Source: an uncultured Acidobacteriota bacterium
Lineage (GTDB): Bacteria; Acidobacteriota; Terriglobia; Terriglobales; Acidobacteriaceae
Assembly: GCA_903832295.1 (NCBI GenBank)
Contig: CAILAZ010000264.1
Span: 1-41,386, forward strand
Direction of reading: 5' to 3'
Length of the DNA: 41,386 bases
Shown here: positions 40,211 through 41,386 of the stretch, in pieces
How positions within the stretch are numbered: the first letter of the stretch is position 1
Layout: every line of letters begins with the position of its first letter
Position numbers and translations under genes: made by a program
Notes under the pieces: model-generated
Seen by the model: the letters and a program-made list of their open reading frames with translations, nothing else
The model's database searches: none
What the model was told of the DNA's origin: nothing

Positions 40211-40672
40211 ATGGCCAGAAGCAGAAAAGCAACCGCCGCAGATGCCGAACTTTGTATGAAGCTCTACGATCTTCGCCGTGAAGCAGAAATGCGCAAAGCA
40301 CGTGACTTCGTCAACTATCAATTCCAGCCCCAAAGTGTGGATGACATTCTCAAGCTCATGCAGGCCAATGGGACAAAGGAAAACGCCTGGGCTCGCCAGG
40401 TCTTCTCCTACTGGGAGAACGCCGCATCCTTCCTGCTCAATGGCATCGTCCACCCCGCGCTGTTCTTCACATGGAACGGCGAGATGGTTTACGTGTACGC
40501 GAAATTCAAGCCCTTCCTTGCCGAGTTCCGCAAAGCAACGGAAAACCCCGGATTCTTCGCCGGCGCTGAAAAAGCCATCACCGCGTCGCCGGAGGCACGC
40601 AAGCGCGTCCTCATGATCCAGAAGCGCCTCGCCAAGATGGCCGGAATGGCCCAGGCCGCCAAGGCAAAGTAG
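40211..40672 (+). CDS. Hypothetical protein, acidobacterial type
   Basis: A 153-aa soluble, helix-rich protein preceded by AAGGAG at good spacing. The first third is charged (KATAADAELCMKLYDLRREA). The middle has a conserved-looking tract, QVFSYWENAASFLLNGIVHP, with ALFFTWNGEMVYVYAKFKPF. The tail is Ala/Lys-rich (RLAKMAGMAQAAKAK). The pattern of a 'W-E-N/M-A-A' motif and a following short hydrophobic stretch recalls DUF4760-like proteins, but without a membrane anchor. No firm function. TATAGT near 40169 may be its -10 box. Confidence 0.68.
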   Translation: MARSRKATAADAELCMKLYDLRREAEMRKARDFVNYQFQPQSVDDILKLMQANGTKENAWARQVFSYWENAASFLLNGIVHPALFFTWNGEMVYVYAKFKPFLAEFRKATENPGFFAGAEKAITASPEARKRVLMIQKRLAKMAGMAQAAKAK

Positions 40673-40846
40673 CTGATTCTCCTGCGGGCGGCACTCACCG
40701 GAGCGCATCTCCGCTGCTTGCCGCCCATTCTTGCTCCCGCCGCTGCTCCCCCGCAAAATCGCAAGGCGGAATTCTCCTCCACACAAAAAGGCCGGTCCTC
40801 TCACCTCGCCCGCGAATCAATATCTGGAGGAAAGTGAGGGACCACC

Positions 40847-41293
40847 ATGCTCGGACTTAAGCTGGTACACCTGATCGAAAAGCACTCGCAGGACATCGCG
40901 CAATCTCTGATGGTGAAGCTGCGCACCTCGGAGCGGACTCCCGGCTATCGCACCCTTCGCGAAGACGAACTGCGGACCGCGCTCGTAACCCTATACGCCC
41001 ACCTTGGAGACTGGTTGCTCACCAAGACCGAGAGCGACGTCGAGCGCTACTTCCGTGACCTCGGCGCGCGCCGGGCAAAAGTCGGCATCACCGCCAGCGA
41101 AGTCGCCTGGGCTCTGATGATGTCCAAATCCCAGCTCTGGTCCTTCGTCTATCGCGAGAGCGGTGCCGAAAAAGCCCTGGAACTCTATGGAGAACTCGAG
41201 TTCCTTGAAACCCTCGACCGCTTCTTTGACCGCGCCATCTACTACGCGCTCCTCGGCTTTGAGCAGCACATGCACTTACAGAAGGCGGCCTAG
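40847..41293 (+). CDS. RsbRD N-terminal-like sensor domain protein
   Basis: The 148-aa protein is all-helical and looks like a single domain. KHSQDIAQSLMVKLRTSERTP near the start and VERYFRDLGARRAKVGITAS and EVAWALMMSKSQLWSFVYRE in the middle resemble the globin-like N-terminal domain of RsbRD stressosome proteins and related kinases. The C-terminal FFDRAIYYALLGFEQHM is the usual end of that domain. There is no STAS or kinase output, so it may be a stand-alone sensor or adaptor. GGAGGAAAG is upstream of the ATG. Confidence 0.65.
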   Translation: MLGLKLVHLIEKHSQDIAQSLMVKLRTSERTPGYRTLREDELRTALVTLYAHLGDWLLTKTESDVERYFRDLGARRAKVGITASEVAWALMMSKSQLWSFVYRESGAEKALELYGELEFLETLDRFFDRAIYYALLGFEQHMHLQKAA

Positions 41294-41295
41294 CC

Positions 41296-41386
41296 TTAGA
41301 ACTCCACCCGCACCCCAACCTGCGCGGCAAATGGCATCCCCACCGTGGTGCCCGGGCCAAAGAAGTCTCCCAGCGCGCCTGCTGGC
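41296..41386 (-). CDS. Outer-membrane beta-barrel protein, C-terminal end (partial)
   Basis: The minus strand from the window edge reads AGALGDFFGPGTTVGMPFAA, then QVGVRVEF and stop at 41296. Alternating hydrophobic and polar residues with a terminal Phe are the usual signal of the last strand of outer-membrane barrels. In acidobacteria, such ends are frequent in TonB-dependent or carboxypeptidase-regulatory-like receptor proteins. Only about 30 residues are visible, so the family is not certain. It is convergent with the gene ending at 41293. Confidence 0.45.
   Translation of the reverse strand, partial: PAGALGDFFGPGTTVGMPFAAQVGVRVEF

Overview
The window looks like chromosomal DNA of a high-GC Gram-negative soil-type bacterium, most likely an acidobacterium of the class Terriglobia. 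The clues are a DUF6677-type membrane protein, a reaction-centre-type di-haem cytochrome c with an added C-terminal domain, TTG/GTG starts, many small secreted or lipoprotein hypotheticals, and the C-terminal tail of an outer-membrane beta-barrel protein. The assignment is inference from gene content, not from a marker gene.

Layout. 1-16.8 kb is ordinary housekeeping and stress-related sequence: the end of an OPT transporter, an M24 peptidase with two small membrane proteins, a Tat-exported aldo/keto reductase, Mn-type superoxide dismutase, a hemolysin III protein, a cupin, a diguanylate cyclase, an acetyl-CoA hydrolase/transferase, MsrB, a c-type cytochrome, a DUF1697 protein, phosphofructokinase and an SH3-domain lipoprotein. 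16.8-19.7 kb holds an unusual 563-aa protein that appears to join a phosphoribosyltransferase-like domain to a kinase-like domain, convergent with a sugar-type DegT aminotransferase.

19.8-30.3 kb is a complete-looking locus for a group 3d NAD-linked [NiFe] hydrogenase: maturation genes hypF-hypC-hypD-hypE, a 390-bp leader with a CRP/FNR-like inverted repeat, then hoxE-hoxF-hoxU-hoxY-hoxH-hoxW. HypF and HypE make the cyanide ligand, HypC and HypD assemble the Fe(CN)2CO unit, HoxHY is the hydrogenase module, HoxEFU the diaphorase, and HoxW trims HoxH. hypA and hypB, needed for nickel delivery, are not in the window.

30.3-33.7 kb carries a PhzF-family protein, a receiver domain lacking its phosphoacceptor Asp, a secreted protein with a TTG start, and a lone LolD/MacB-type ATPase. 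tRNA-Gly and tRNA-Cys follow.

33.97-37.94 kb is the most interesting stretch. The 3' part of tRNA-Cys (48-51 bp) is present three times and bounds two small tandem integrated elements. Each element has an integrase C-terminal relic beside its left att copy, and a pair of short direct repeats at both ends. The repeat sequence differs between the elements but is the same at the two ends of each one. Element A carries a HipBA-type toxin-antitoxin pair with two near-identical operators and an apparently leaderless promoter. Element B carries an intact DUF3800 protein and an ADP-ribosylglycohydrolase fragment fused by deletion to the broken integrase.

Beyond the islands, 38-41.4 kb returns to core-like genes: greB, a DHFR/RibD-like reductase, a DUF309 protein, two hypotheticals and the start of a minus-strand outer-membrane protein gene.
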